Positions 31,260-42,720 of a DNA stretch of 64,000 bases are shown here, one piece after another. The DNA lies in NCBI GenBank assembly GCA_037157565.1, contig JAZHRO010000046.1, positions 16,342,501 through 16,406,500 of the forward strand, given 5' to 3'. Source of the stretch: Thalassia testudinum (Eukaryota; Streptophyta; Magnoliopsida; Alismatales; Hydrocharitaceae). Both the position numbers and the translations under genes were made by a program. The notes below the pieces were generated by a model that was not told where the DNA came from, did no database searches, and saw only the letters and a list, made by a program, of their open reading frames with translations. Positions within the stretch are counted from its first letter, which is position 1. Each line of letters opens with the position of its first letter.

Positions 31260-33900
31260 AGCCATAATTAGTTCATTTTGATTCAATTAAGTCAGTAAAT
31301 GCTCCTACACAACTGCCAGAGAGTCACATTTCACTACATAATCATTCTGAGGGAAAAATAAGAAACTAGGGTTAAAATTAAAATTTTACCAACATATCAT
31401 GAGTGTAGTAAAACCACAGGTTGTTTTAGGGGTTAATTAAGGGTCAAATTGTCCTAAAAGGCTAAAAAGTGGGTTAGAACAATCAGAAAAGGGTTTGCAC
31501 GTGTTCTGAGAATTAAATGACTTTTTGAAACCCTAAAAACAAACCCGCTTAAGTAACTGAGGTTCTAGTCAAGATAAAATTCACTTAGACCTCCTAAAAT
31601 TCATAGAAAAATATTCTCTAAGGTTTGAAACCTTCAATTTGACCATTATAACACATTTTGACCCAGAATCGTTTCAGTCAAACATTTGCCCTAATTTGGG
31701 TTTTTGCATAAATTACCCAATCAAATGTGGTCAAAACCAAAATCCAACTTCACCATTGGATTCCTTAGGTCCAAATTAGGCTTTTACCAAAATTTGGACC
31801 CAAGATAAGTTTGTCTTGACCTAGTTTGCAACTTGATCCTGCCTGATTACATTTATGCCCTTAACTTTCAAAATATTTTCAAACAGACCCCTAACTTTGT
31901 CATCATTCTCACAAAAAGGTCCTACCACCATTAAACCTATTCCTACTTGCTCCGGCAACCTTAATTCAGAAATAACTCCTTGATTTCTTAACGAATCCCT
32001 TTCAAATTTGAAAGGGAAGTTCATCAAGAAATTCCCTTCCATATGAACCAAATCTCATGCCCTAAAACTTACCTAATCTCTCATGTGAACACAGGAGAGA
32101 TTTGAGTATCAATGAATTTCCCAACTCTGGCAAGTTTTCCAAGCTTGGGAAGCTTGCTTCCCAAGCCCAAAACTTCCTCTTGAGGTTTATAAAAGAACCT
32201 CCTAAACAGACCATTCTCCCTATGGTAGAAATCGGCCAGGATTCCCCACTAATTACTCTCTCTCTCGGTTGAAAGCTCCTCGACGTCCGGCAAATCCTTC
32301 CATCCATCTTCGTCCTCCATTTGCAATACTAGTAGCTGAGTTTTCTTCCACATTTCTTCCTGTGTCGAGCCGTACCAGCCAACTCCCTGATTGCCTTCTT
32401 CCTCGTCGTTTCCCTCTCTCTGGAGCTATTCTCTTCTCTGGCACCAGCAACACCACAACCAGCACCTTCTCCTTCCCACTTTATTTGTTAATACCTTCAA
32501 CTACTCTTTAACCTCTTGCTCATCACATGACCACTTTCAACATGCCATTTTGACCTCGACCATGCCTTCGCAACTCCATCTTCCACAGCTCCGGCCACAC
32601 CTCTGGTGAGGAACATCTAGCTCCACATGCCACCAAACTCCTTGCCGACTACCTCAAAACTTCTGCCTCACCTCTCTGCTCATTTCCCCTCTTTCAATTT
32701 CCCATTCCATCCACTCACACCACCCCCCAAACAAACCCATCATTAACAACCTGACTTGTGATCATCTGGCCACCATCCACACCCATCGTCCATGAAACCA
32801 CTGCCATTATGTTCATCGTGCTACGGTGAACCTTCTAAGGTGTTTTGACGTGGCCGAAATGCCTTATTCTCTATTTTAGGTTCAAGCCGAAGCACCGCTG
32901 CTGCGTTGTCTTCTCCGATAGTGTTCGTGGTGTTCTAACCACGAAGTCCCCAGGTGACACCCTTAGGAAGTGCGAACTACCTCCAGGAACATCCCCAGGT
33001 GGTCAATTGGGAGCATCGACCACTCCAAGGACACCAATTGAAGGCCACCTGCTACTGTTGTTCGCGTGAAGGAGAGGGAAGTGGATAGTGCCACATCGTG
33101 AACAGATGACCCCGCAGCCCCACATGAATTGAATTTGTCAAGTAGGCTATTTGCCTCCAAACATGAGGTGAGGTCCCTCTCACCCACGCACCGCCTCGTC
33201 CGTGACCTCTACCCGTAGATCTAGCATGACCCGTTAACCCGCCTAAGCCTCACTCCTCGGCTGCGATCACACCCACAGCCCTGGATCCAGGTACGCTAGG
33301 TCCGATAACCCAATTACCCTGTGGCTCCGAGAGAGCGGATCCTAAAGAGAGAAAAAGAGTCTGCACGTGTAGGGGGTGGTTTGTTATTGGTAAGAACTGG
33401 CTAACACTTACCAGAATTCAAGAAGCCTCTCCCCTGCTATTGTGTGAAGAAAGCCAGTGAAAGAGGAAGAGTTGCAGAGAAGGAAAGAAGAAAAGAACAA
33501 GGGCAGAAGAAGAAAGGTAGAGAAGATAGAGAGAAAGAAGAAGAAGAACAGAGAGGCTTGGGCAGTTTAAGCCATCTGATTTACTAATCAGACGATTGGT
33601 TTGATTGCATTTCATACATATATACATTGATTTCATTAGCTATCATTGTAAGGAGTATTTAGTGATCTAAATCACCATTTTTACTCCATTGGATGCTAGC
33701 GCTATTTTATTCTGAAATAGTCATTGTTCACAATTTCATAGCTTTCATGTCTTAAATTGCAATTCTTGAGAACTGAATTCCGTATTGCCCCCTGTGTTTG
33801 ACCTCGAAACTTTTTCGAGTAATAAAATTATTTGTTTTGAAAGAAATTTTGACTATATTACAATGAAGATATTTTAAAATACTGATTTATCGCTTGAACA
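31260..33900 (+). repeat. Athila-type 5' LTR (copy 2), plus orientation
   Basis: It ends CGCTTGAACA four bases before a primer site and carries the U5 signature CCCCCTGTGTTTGACCTCG at about 33788-33806. Most of its length is homologous to 24640-27185. It belongs to the plus-strand Athila whose gag begins near 34869. Its start is uncertain. Confidence 0.7.
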
Positions 33901-33903
33901 TTT

Positions 33904-33920
33904 TAACACCGTTGCCGAGG
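33904..33920 (+). promoter_or_regulatory. Decayed tRNA-Asp-type primer binding site
   Basis: TAACACCGTTGCCGAGG then AGCAACGG, against TGGCGCCGTTGCCGGGG. All four changes are G-to-A. Confidence 0.82.
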
Positions 33921-34868
33921 AGCAACGGATAATTTAGAACTCTTGATTGCAATTTCTGATTTGGATTCTAACTTGCTATATCTCTTTTGCTATGGTTGTT
34001 TCAGGGGAGATACATTCAGGGAAGATTAGCCGCACATTAAACACACCAGGGGGCAGGTAAGCTCTAACTACTCTCTCTTAAGCCCCTGATTTTGAAAAGG
34101 TTAAAAGGAAGAAATCAATTAGGGCTACTTTCATTCTATCCTTAGATAATTCATCAAGTTGCCTGATTTGATACATTTTATTTAGACAACAAATCCTGAT
34201 CTGTGCACCCACTTGAAGCTTAAGGTATCTAGGGCTATCACATTCTTGCTTGAGCCCTACGTACCACATTTTGACAAATTAAATTGGACCAAAGTAGAGC
34301 CAATAAAGGATTCCAGTTTAGGATTTTTAGAGACACACTTGTTTAATCAAGAATTGATCATTCCAAGCAATGTGTGCCTAAGCCTTGATTGAACTGATCT
34401 ATTCAAGAAAAACCCTAAAATCAGCTCTTATGATTCATTTGAACACTAAAAGATGGACCTAAAATTCTCAAGAGGACAATACAGGTGAAGTTGACCCACT
34501 TTGTTGGGTTAACTAATCTTCAAATTAAGTCACTTTTTCACAAAAACATCTTAAAGTTCAAGTGAAATCCTAAGCACCCTTGCTCTTAATTAAAATTGGT
34601 AGACTTAAGAGGTCAAGTCCCCATTCTGGTCTACCTGGAACATCAGTGACAAGAGAGGTCGGGTGGGGGAAACCCTGTAACCCGTGGGGGCACTCTACCA
34701 TGTAGGGGTCATTGTGGGACTCTCCCTCTCTGGCTGCCCAGGTAATTCTCAGGTGGACGGCTTTCTGACTAAGGGGTATCATCCGCCCCAAACCTCTATA
34801 GTCATCCAAAATTTTTAGGTGTCTTGAATGGGTCTATCACATTCTACCTCTCATCTACCTATCGGTGC
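33921..34868 (+). other. Athila leader region
   Basis: Non-coding DNA between primer site and gag, about 950 bases. It contains splice-like signals (GTTTCAGGGG near 34000 and GGCAGGTAAG near 34055). No alternative gene is seen. Confidence 0.6.
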
Positions 34869-35684
34869 ATGTTTGGGAGGAGGTCTCTAAGACCATCCTT
34901 GAGGACTCCTTTAGCTACTCATTCACGTCGAGGACAAGCCTCGACCTCCTTGTTTGTGCAACAACTCAATCCTATTGACATCTCTTCTGATTCATCTGAA
35001 CCTGATTCTCCTTCATCCATCATCATGGCACAACCCGCAGAAGAAAATAATCTTGAAAATCAACTTCAGCGCCTCAATGATCTATTCCAAGCCTTTGTAA
35101 ACCCACCGCAGCGTCCAATGTTGCGAGATCACTACAATCCCACCACGGTGGCAATCGAACCTCGAGTACAAATCCCCGCTAGAGGTCTTGACACTAAACT
35201 CAAGCCTAACATGATTCATGCCATTCCCAAATTCTATGGGCGTAATTGTGAAGATCCTTTCTAGCATATCAAGCAACTCAAGCATTGGGTCAGAAGCTCA
35301 AAATCAGGATATTCTACTCATGACAATGTTCTCCTCTCTCATGGATAAAGTTGCTCACTGTTCCAAACCTAAACACGTCCAATCAACACCTGGGTGGAAC
35401 TTCAATCCGAGATTTTGAGAAAGTTCTTCCCTGTTGGGCGGACAAATGCTTTACGACACCAGATCACACATTTCACACAGCAAGCAGGAGAACCACTTTA
35501 CGAGGCATGAGATTAGTTTTTGGATCTCATTTGAAAGTGCCCCTACCATGGAGTTCCTAAATGGGAATAAGTCCAGTCCTTTTACCAGGGACTCCGTGAG
35601 GATATTCGATTATTCGTTAATGCAACCAGTGGAGGAAACATCATGGGTCAACACGAAGACACCGTGTGGGAGATTCTCGAGAAT
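34869..35684 (+). pseudogene. Athila gag, 5' part, split by a chromovirus
   Basis: Reading starts best at the ATG at 34869 (MFGRRSLRPSLRTPLATHSR), a start conserved in the gag-only element at 56221 (MNRRRSLHPPLVTPLTGDP). It continues through MAQPAEENNLENQLQRLNDL and RPMLRDHYNPTTVAIEPR to KFYGRNCEDPF, the retrotransposon-gag core. A stop follows and later blocks are frameshifted. The last codons EILENM run directly into CENSINNESM at 47484-47617 once the chromovirus and one copy of its target duplication are removed. Confidence 0.85.
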
Positions 35685-35689
35685 ATGTG
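35685..35689. repeat. Left target-site duplication ATGTG of the chromovirus
   Basis: It is identical to 47484-47488. It abuts TGTTACGA, the first bases of the LTR in plus orientation. Confidence 0.9.
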
Positions 35690-38376
35690 TGTTACGATCC
35701 GATTCCTGAATCCCTACAGGACCTGAGACCGGCTCGACTCGACTAATCCTAAGACTCAGTCGTCCAACAAGAAATAACCGAAAAGCAAGAAAATAAACCA
35801 CATTCACTATGCAATGTAACTAATAGTAAAAGCATACAAGCAGTAAAGGAAGTAAAAGCTGCTAGACAGTACATACCACCACAACCAACAAGAAAGTAGA
35901 ACAAAAGTACAGTAATAGGAACAGTAAACAAAAGTCTGAACTCACTAGCAGAAAAGAGAGTACAACAAAAGTACGAAAACTACTGCTGGGCCCGACTAGG
36001 CCCAGCACCCTTTACAGCTGGTAACTCGGGCTGCTCAACTCCTAGACCTGTAAAGGGTTATGAGAAAACAGAGTCAGCGAACGCTGAGTAGAGTGGTAAC
36101 CTGACTATCTAAGGCAGTAAAAGCTAGCAGGTAAATTTATCTTTTCCAGTTATTTCTTTTACAAGTGATTTCTTTTCACCCCATTGGTTTACTTTCAGAT
36201 TTCTTTCTTGATCTTGCATGTTCCTCGTGGGAATGGTCTTGATTGCAGTCTTTTCTGAAGAGTAGAAGGTACACATGGTGCTCTCCTGGCTGAGAGAGTC
36301 CTCCGTGGTAGTCCTACACCCAATCAATCATCCTAAGGTCACAGACAGATGTAGCAGTGACTACAGCATGCACGATAAGCGCATGGGTAGCTACCCCGCA
36401 CTGGCATGTGGTTAGTCGTTTCCACTAGCGGGTATGCCCAAAGTACAGCACGGAACAGTATAGGGCCTAGCCCTCTTAGCAATAGGGTTCTAGCCCCTCA
36501 GAACCAGACAGGGGTCTCGCCCCTCCACAGTCCGCGCACCCTCGTCTGACTAACCCAGTTTACTCAGAGGGCCTAACAAGTCGATGTAGGGTGGCTAGCT
36601 GAACCCCAGGCCCCGTGGGGTGGCTAGCTCCCTCCCTACACTAGTAGCTCTCCCTGGTACCGTGCAAGCGAGGGTCAACAGAAGTCGGTGTAGAGTGACC
36701 AATCCTAACCCTGGGTCCCAACCCAAGGGTGGCTAGCTCCTCTCTACACTAAAAAAGGACAGTCTCTCTCCTTGGTACCACGTACTCAAGGGCTAGCACA
36801 GTTCCTACCCATATTCCAAGCTTTTCCATCTAACCACAGGAGCTCTACTCCTAACTCCCTGTAGGGTTCACGCTCATATTCACCATATTATTCCATACCA
36901 GGTTTCATCATTCACAATTCCGTTCTCATATTTTACACATGCAGCTCGTATTTCCACAATTTAACACATGCAACAAGTGATGTCACAAGTAATTGTTTAG
37001 TTATCTCAGGCATTTCATGTTCTAACAGGCAGCTCGTATTCATTAACAAGAAGTTGCTAACAATTAGCCCATTCATTCATAAATACAATTTCAATCATGC
37101 AAGCAAGCGGTTCAACCATTTCTCGTCCTAGAGTTCATTAAACAACCTAGGTTTACAGTTATCTAATTTTCATAGATGCATTCATATTTTATAAGTAAAA
37201 CAGGGGAAACCACCCTACCAGACAATCTGGGAGTACTGGGGGCTCGAACTGTAGGCCCACGTGCCTTTGCAAGCCCCAGACATGCAACAGATCGAGGTCC
37301 TATACCAAGGAACACATCACAATGGAACGTTCAGAACAGTATATAAGGTTTCTAATATGTAGAGGAACTAGGAAACCACAGGTACTTTGATTGCGTAAAA
37401 CAAATCTCGATCGGACCCTAAACAGGTCAAAAATGTGTCTGCAGACCTAAATCATATGTCTATAAACAAGTCCAGGCGTCTTAAAAGTCATCAGAGACTC
37501 ACCTCAGGTTCCTGTGATGATCTCAGAAATCCAGGACTCCTCCGCGACCGTCTGGACTCAATTTCAGACGTCCGACTAGTCCTCCAGTCGTCCGGGAACA
37601 TCTCCAATCATCTGGTTAGCTATCTAGACATTCGAAAAGCATGGAAGGGCATGCTGCGCGCCTTCCCAAAGCTACTCCTGCGCATGGCATAGTAGCTCAC
37701 CACTTTTAGCCAAGCAAATCACACTGCAGTGCGGTCTACATGGCTGTAATCGTGAGGAAGACATACCTTTGTGATACACCCTCTTTCAGACATCTGGTGT
37801 GAACGCCAAACGTCCATCCAGTCATCCAGAAGGCCCCCCGGATGTCTGATACTAGAAAAACTCCAGTACCAGACCGTGCTCCTGCACCTCTTGCCGTGCT
37901 TCGCCGCGGCTCCTTCCGCTCTGCTGTAGCTCCGACTGTTGCAGAAGGTCGAGGACGATGCCTCGACGTTCTCCTCCTCCCACACGTGTCGTGGTGGCCA
38001 TGTGAACCTCCGGCAAGCCTCCACGAGCTCACGACCTCGGCCTTCTCCTCCTCCTCACGCCCGCTCCTCTTCCTCGCTCTCTCTCTCTCTCTCATGCCTC
38101 AGCTCACGGCAGTGGAGTGGGGAGGATGGTGGTTGTGGTGGACTGAAGAGGAGAGGAGAAGGGCCTCTTTTATAGGCGAGGATTTAGGGTTTGGTGGAGG
38201 AAAAAGGGAGAAGGGAGGAGAGAGGCGGATGGTTTGCATGCTGCTGCATGTAGAAAGCAAAAGTGCGTATAGATTTTCAATTTCCAGGTGTCCAGGAAGG
38301 GGTCCAGATGTCTGGCCAGATGTCTGACCGACAATCCAAATGTCTTAAAAGGGTGAAATCAGAACGGGTCTTTACA
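35690..38376 (-). repeat. 3' LTR of the chromovirus
   Basis: In plus orientation TGTTACGATC...GGTCTTTACA, 2,687 bp, matching 44823-47483 throughout with scattered differences. The GACGTC motifs in 37440-38345 are mostly converted to GATGTC, AATGTC or GGTGTC here. Confidence 0.92.
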
Positions 38377-38383
38377 TCATAAC

Positions 38384-38396
38384 AAACTTAAAGGAA
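38384..38396. repeat. Left target-site duplication of a LINE
   Basis: AAACTTAAAGGAA is repeated at 39797-39809; the leading A residues merge with the poly(A) tail on the right. Removing the LINE rejoins the chromovirus pre-LTR sequence. Confidence 0.88.
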
Positions 38397-39796
38397 TATC
38401 TCTACCATTCTGGGTACACCTGTGGTCTCATTCCCTATCAAATATCTGGGTTTGCCTTTGAAATGTTCTAAAATGAAGAAAGCAGATTGGTCTTTCCTAT
38501 ATGAAAAGGTGGCTACGAAATTGGAGGGCTAGAGCAGTAGATACCTATCAAAAGGGGGGAGGTATATATTACTGAATTCTGTCATCACTTCGATTCCAGT
38601 TTTCCTTTTCTCTATTCTCAAACCCTGAAGTCAATCTGGAAAAAACTTGATGTGATGTGCAAAAGATTCTTCTGGAAAGGGGCCTCTCATCAAGGGGCAT
38701 TTCTTCAACCCTTGAAGTGGGATTCAATTTGCAAGCCAAAAAGATTGGTGGCATGGGTGTTAGATCTCTTAAGGAATTCAATGATGCTCTATTGTTGAAG
38801 TGGACTGTTTGGTTGCTGTAGGGGGGAAAAAAATGTGGATAGAAATAATTCAGGATGATTATGGGACTGCCAATGATGAGAAGAATCGTCTAAACCCCCA
38901 TAAACCATCTCCCTTTTGGTCTTCAGTGGTGCGTGCCCTGAGGGACAATTGGAATTTTTTCAAATCTATATTAGGTGATGGTAAAAGCTTCAAATTCTGG
39001 TTGGAGAATTGGGTACCTGGGGGGGTGTTTAAAGACAGGTTCCCCCTCACTTATGCAGTGGCTTCGGATAAAAATGCTGTGGTGTCTAATTATTGGGATG
39101 TGGAATCTGAGAAGTGGTCTTTTAATAATGATATGTGGAATACTCATGAAACAAGAACACGAGCAGAGAATGAACGTCTCATGCAAGAACTTGCAGCCTT
39201 CAAACCCATGCCTCATGAATATGACACATAGAAATGGGAGGGTAAGTTTTCTACTGCGGCTGCTTATGACAAGCTGATAGTATCTTCCAAGATGGCGGAA
39301 TTTGATGAGGTGGGGAAGAAGCTATGGAACTTAAAAATACCATTGAAGATACAAATTTTTTTGTGGCTCTGCAGAAGGGACGATCTGATTACTGGAGATC
39401 TGAGGCACAGGAGAATGGGTACTCCCACTCAGTTTTGCCACCTATGTGGGATGTATAACGACTCTAGCATTCATATTTTTTATTCATGTGTGATCACTGA
39501 TTATGTCTAGAGGAGAGTATGTAATGATTCTCTCCCCACTTAGGAGAATCTGTGGCACCATCTAGTGGATGGGAATAAGCCATGTTTACACATGGTGGCT
39601 ATGTTATGGTCTATATGGAGGGCTAGGAATGAGTGTGTTTTTCAGGAGACCCCAGTGTATGTGAATAATATTGTAAATTTTTGCTGGAGTCTCATACAGC
39701 ATTGGGGCTCGATCATGTAATTCTTTCATTTTTATTAATAAAAGCTCTCCTGATTTGCTATCGGTGATTCGATAGCATTCCTTTCAAAAAAAAAAA
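38397..39796 (+). mobile_element. 5'-truncated L1-like LINE inside the chromovirus
   Basis: The insertion is 1.4 kb and ends in about 14 A residues, flanked by a 13-bp duplication. It lies only 20 bases from the end of the 3' LTR. It covers the C-terminal third of the LINE polyprotein: post-RT thumb-like sequence (YLSKGGRYILLNS-like near 38550) and KSFKFWLENWVPGG near 38985. The zinc-binding region follows at about 39340-39500. An ATTAATAAAAGC polyadenylation-like signal precedes the tail. Confidence 0.93.
38800..39720 (+). pseudogene. LINE ORF2 C-terminal fragment
   Basis: The first open stretch (38800-39231) contains WSSVVRALRDNWNFF and FWLENWVPGGVFKDRFP, conserved after the RT domain of plant L1 proteins. 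After a stop, the second stretch (39292-39510) has LWNLKIPLKIQIFLWLCRRD, then CHLCGMYNDSSIHIFYSC: zinc-binding C-x2-C...H-x4-C. A degraded LWSIWRARNECVF end motif is near 39604-39645. Only this C-terminal part was inserted, so the reverse transcriptase core is absent. At least two internal stops are visible. Confidence 0.85.
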
Positions 39797-39809
39797 AAAC
39801 TTAAAGGAA

Positions 39810-39825
39810 GTTTTGTCCCCGAAAC
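39810..39825 (-). other. Hairpin near the chromovirus polypurine region
   Basis: The minus strand reads GTTTC-GGGGAC-AAAAC: arms complementary around a GGGGAC centre, with one A where G would complete the stem (a CpG-to-TpG change on the other strand). Before the LINE insertion it lay about 33 bases from the 3' LTR. Confidence 0.6.
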
Positions 39826-39871
39826 ATCAGCTAGCTAGGGTGCGGTAAATGAATAAAAATGCATAACAAAC

Positions 39872-40342
39872 TTAAAGAGGACCGAAGTCGATTCGAAAAG
39901 ATGTACCCTTAAAAAGCTCCGGGTACTGCTCTCGCATCGCCGCCTCAGGCTCCCAGGTAGCCTCCTCGTACTGCTGGCTCCTCCACAAAACCTTCACCAG
40001 GGGTACCTGCTTCTGTCTCAGACTTTGAACGACTCTGTCTAGTATCTGCACTGGTCTCTTGGGGTAGGTTAGGTCGTCACCCACCTCAACACTCTCGTGG
40101 CTCAGAACGTGACTGGGATCGACGACGTACTTCCTAAGGTTGGACACGTGGAACATGTCGTGCACACCAGAAAGCTGGGGAGGAAGGGCAAGCAGGTAAG
40201 CAAGTTGGTTAAGTCCTACCTGCTCCAGGACCTCAAAGGGACCCACAAACCTCAGCGCAAGCTTCCCCTTCACCCCAAAACGTTGCAGGCCCTTCATGGA
40301 TGAAACGCGAAGAAAGATGTGATCCCCAACCTCGAACTGCAC
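39872..40342 (-). pseudogene. Chromovirus integrase C-terminus with chromodomain
   Basis: A 156-codon open stretch. VGDHIFLRVSSMKGLQRFG and GKLALRFVGPFEVLEQVG form the GPY/F-type integrase C-terminal domain (residues about 5-60). GVHDMFHVSNLRKYVVDPSH follows. Residues about 90-145 form the chromodomain: PVQILDRVVQSLRQKQVPLV, LVKVLWRSQQYEEATWE, then MREQYPELF. In chromoviruses this domain is thought to steer integration to certain chromatin. The frame continues from 41365-40343 with stops between them. Confidence 0.9.
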
Positions 40343-41365
40343 CTCTCTATCTCTCTGGTCAGCATAACTCTTCTACCTGCTCCTAATAGTGCGGAGTCAT
40401 TTGTGGATCTGCTCTATTACCTCTTGACTGTCCCGGATCAGCCTAGGGCCAACCTCCCACTTGGTCCCCACCTCAACCCAACTTAAGGGCGCAGTACAAC
40501 TCTGTCCATACAGAGCCTTGTAAGGTGCTATGCTAATGCTCAAGTGATAACTATTATTATATGCAAACTCTGCCAGGGGTAAGTGCTCCTTCCAAGAGCC
40601 TCTCTAGTCTAGTACACAGGCGTGCAAAAAGTCCTCAAGTGTTTGTATAGTATGCTCTGACTGTCCGTTTGTCTGGGGGTGGTACGCGGTACTGAGCCTC
40701 AACCATGCCCCCAAAGCCTGCTGAAACTCAACCCAAAACTAGGAAGTAAAACAGGTATCTTGGTAGAATACAATCTCATGCGAAACTCTGTGCAGGCATA
40801 CCACATCGCGAATGTACCTCTCTACCAACTGTGCCGGTCCCAAAGTGACTCGGATCGGCAGGAAATGTGTTGTCTTCGTCAATCTATCCACTATCACCCA
40901 GACTATGTCGTGTCCTCGCTGGGTAATGGGTAGACCCACCACAAAGTCCATGGTGATGCTCTCCCACTTCCACTCTGGCACAGGAAGTGGCTGCAATGAC
41001 CCTGTAGGCCTCTGGTGCTTAACCTTCACTTGCTGGCACACCAAACACTGCTGCACAGACTCACCCACATCCTGCTTCATCCCTCTCCACCAAAAGTCAC
41101 GTCTCAGATCATGATACATCTTTGTGTTCCTGGGATGTATGGTGAACCTAGACCCGTGTGCCTCCGTCAAGAGCTCTCTCAACAACTCCCCATCCCTGGG
41201 AACGCACAAACGTCCCCTCATATGCAGCACCTCATCTATAAAAGAGAAGTCTCCTGGGTCCCCTGACAGCACTCTGTCTCGCAACGTCTGTAGGTACGGA
41301 TTTGCCATCTGTCCTGCAATGATGTGGTCTATCAGCTCTGGTCGCGTCTGTCGTGTCACCGTCAC
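40343..41365 (-). pseudogene. Chromovirus integrase, zinc-binding and catalytic domains
   Basis: The HHCC zinc domain is complete: AHGSRFTIHP, MYHDLRRDFWW and CLVCQQVK. The catalytic core has ITMDFVVGLP (first Asp), FYQDTCFTS (second Asp; SDRDPRFTS in relatives) and NGQSEHTIQTLED (Glu). Catalytic residues are kept, but a TAG follows FTS at about 40740, and further stops interrupt the segment near 40600 and 40360. It lies directly downstream of RNase H. Confidence 0.9.
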
Positions 41366-41389
41366 TACCCCACAATACCCCTGTGACTC

Positions 41390-42720
41390 TCATGGTCGCC
41401 AACTGCCCAACTCCTCCATAAGTCTCCAACTCTGTGTCTGTAAACTAGCCAAGTGGGCAGGCACCTTCCGGCTTAAGGCGTTAGCTACCACGTTGGCCTT
41501 CCTCGGATGGTAGGAGATGTTGCAGTCATAGTCCTTCAGGAGCTCTAACCAACGTCTCTGTCTCATGTAAAGCTCCTTCTGATCAAACAAGTACCTGAGG
41601 CTCTTATGATCCGTGAAAATCTCAAAGGTCTCACCGTAAAGGTAGTGCCTCCATGTCTTCAGCGTGAAGACAATAACTGCCAGCTCTAAGTCATGGGTAG
41701 GGTAGCTATGCTCATGGGGCTTCAGTTGCCGTGAAACGTAAGCGACAATGTGACCCCACTGCATGAGCACACCCCCTAACCTCTGCAACAAAGCGTCTAT
41801 GTAGACCACAAAACCGCCACTGCTATCTGGGATGGTAAGCACAGGAGATGAAGTTAGTCTCTCCTTCAACTCTTGAAAACACACCTCACAAGCATCTGTC
41901 CAAGCAAAGGGCACGTCCTTCCGGGTCAGCTGAGTCATAGGACGCGCAATCTGCGAGAATCCCCTGATAAACCGCTGGTAGTAACTTGCCAGTCCCAAGA
42001 AGCTGCGTATCTCTGTCATTGTACGTGGCCTCTTCCACCTGAGTATGGCCTCAACCTTGGTTGGATCCACAGCCAAACCATCCCCTGAGATCACGTGGCC
42101 TAAGAAAGTCACCTACCTCAACGAAAACTTGCATTTGCTGTACTTGGCATATAGCCTACGCCGTCTCAAAGTGTCCAGAATCATTCGTAGGTGTTGTCCG
42201 TGTTGTGCCTGATCCCGCGAGTAAACGAGCATGTCATCGATAAATACCACCACAAACTGATCCAAATACGGTCTGAAAATCCAGTTCATCAAATCCATAA
42301 AGGCAACGGGGGCATTGGTCAGCCCAAACGGCATGACCAAAAACTCGTAGTATCCGTATCGAGTGTGGAAGGCTGTCATGGAGACGTCGGTCTCCCTGAT
42401 CCTCAACTGGTGGTAGCCTGATCTCAGATCTATCTTGGAGAATACCGTGGCACCTCACAGCTGATCAAAAAGATCATCAATCCTCGGCAATGGATACTTG
42501 TTCTTGATGGTGACCCTATTCAACTGTTTGTAGTCAACACAAAGTTGCAGGGTGCCATCCTTCTTCTTCACAAACAACACAGGGACTCCCCACGGGGATG
42601 CACTAGGCCTCACAAGCCCTTCTCCAATAGGTCCTGTAGCTGTGACTTGAGCTCTCGCAACTTAAGTGGTGCCATTTGATATGGTGAAGTAGAAATGGGG
42701 ATGGTCCCTGGCACCAGTGA
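41390..42720 (-). pseudogene. Chromovirus reverse transcriptase and RNase H
   Basis: RT begins around [19 protein letters not shown] (42610-42680). It then passes through a degraded 200-base stretch and resumes with [20 protein letters not shown] and [11 protein letters not shown] (both catalytic Asp) in 42113-42406. After one stop, the next 240 codons contain [11 protein letters not shown] and the thumb. RNase H follows with VVYIDALLQ (Asp), [11 protein letters not shown] (Glu) and [12 protein letters not shown] (Asp). The last motif reads [12 protein letters not shown] where relatives have VADALSRK, so the fourth acidic residue is Asn. The enzyme is therefore broken by stops and by this change. 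Confidence 0.9.

Noticed and set aside
32253..32609. Overlapping frames rich in Ser/Pro/Arg
   Set aside because: Inside an Athila LTR; the related LTR at 24640-27185 does not conserve them.
37842..38327. 161-codon plus-strand frame and 119-codon minus-strand frame
   Set aside because: Both lie inside the 3' LTR; the 5' LTR copy breaks them and no family resemblance is seen.
40679..41513. Several plus-strand frames of 68-129 codons
   Set aside because: They are antisense to the chromovirus integrase, whose domains are on the minus strand.
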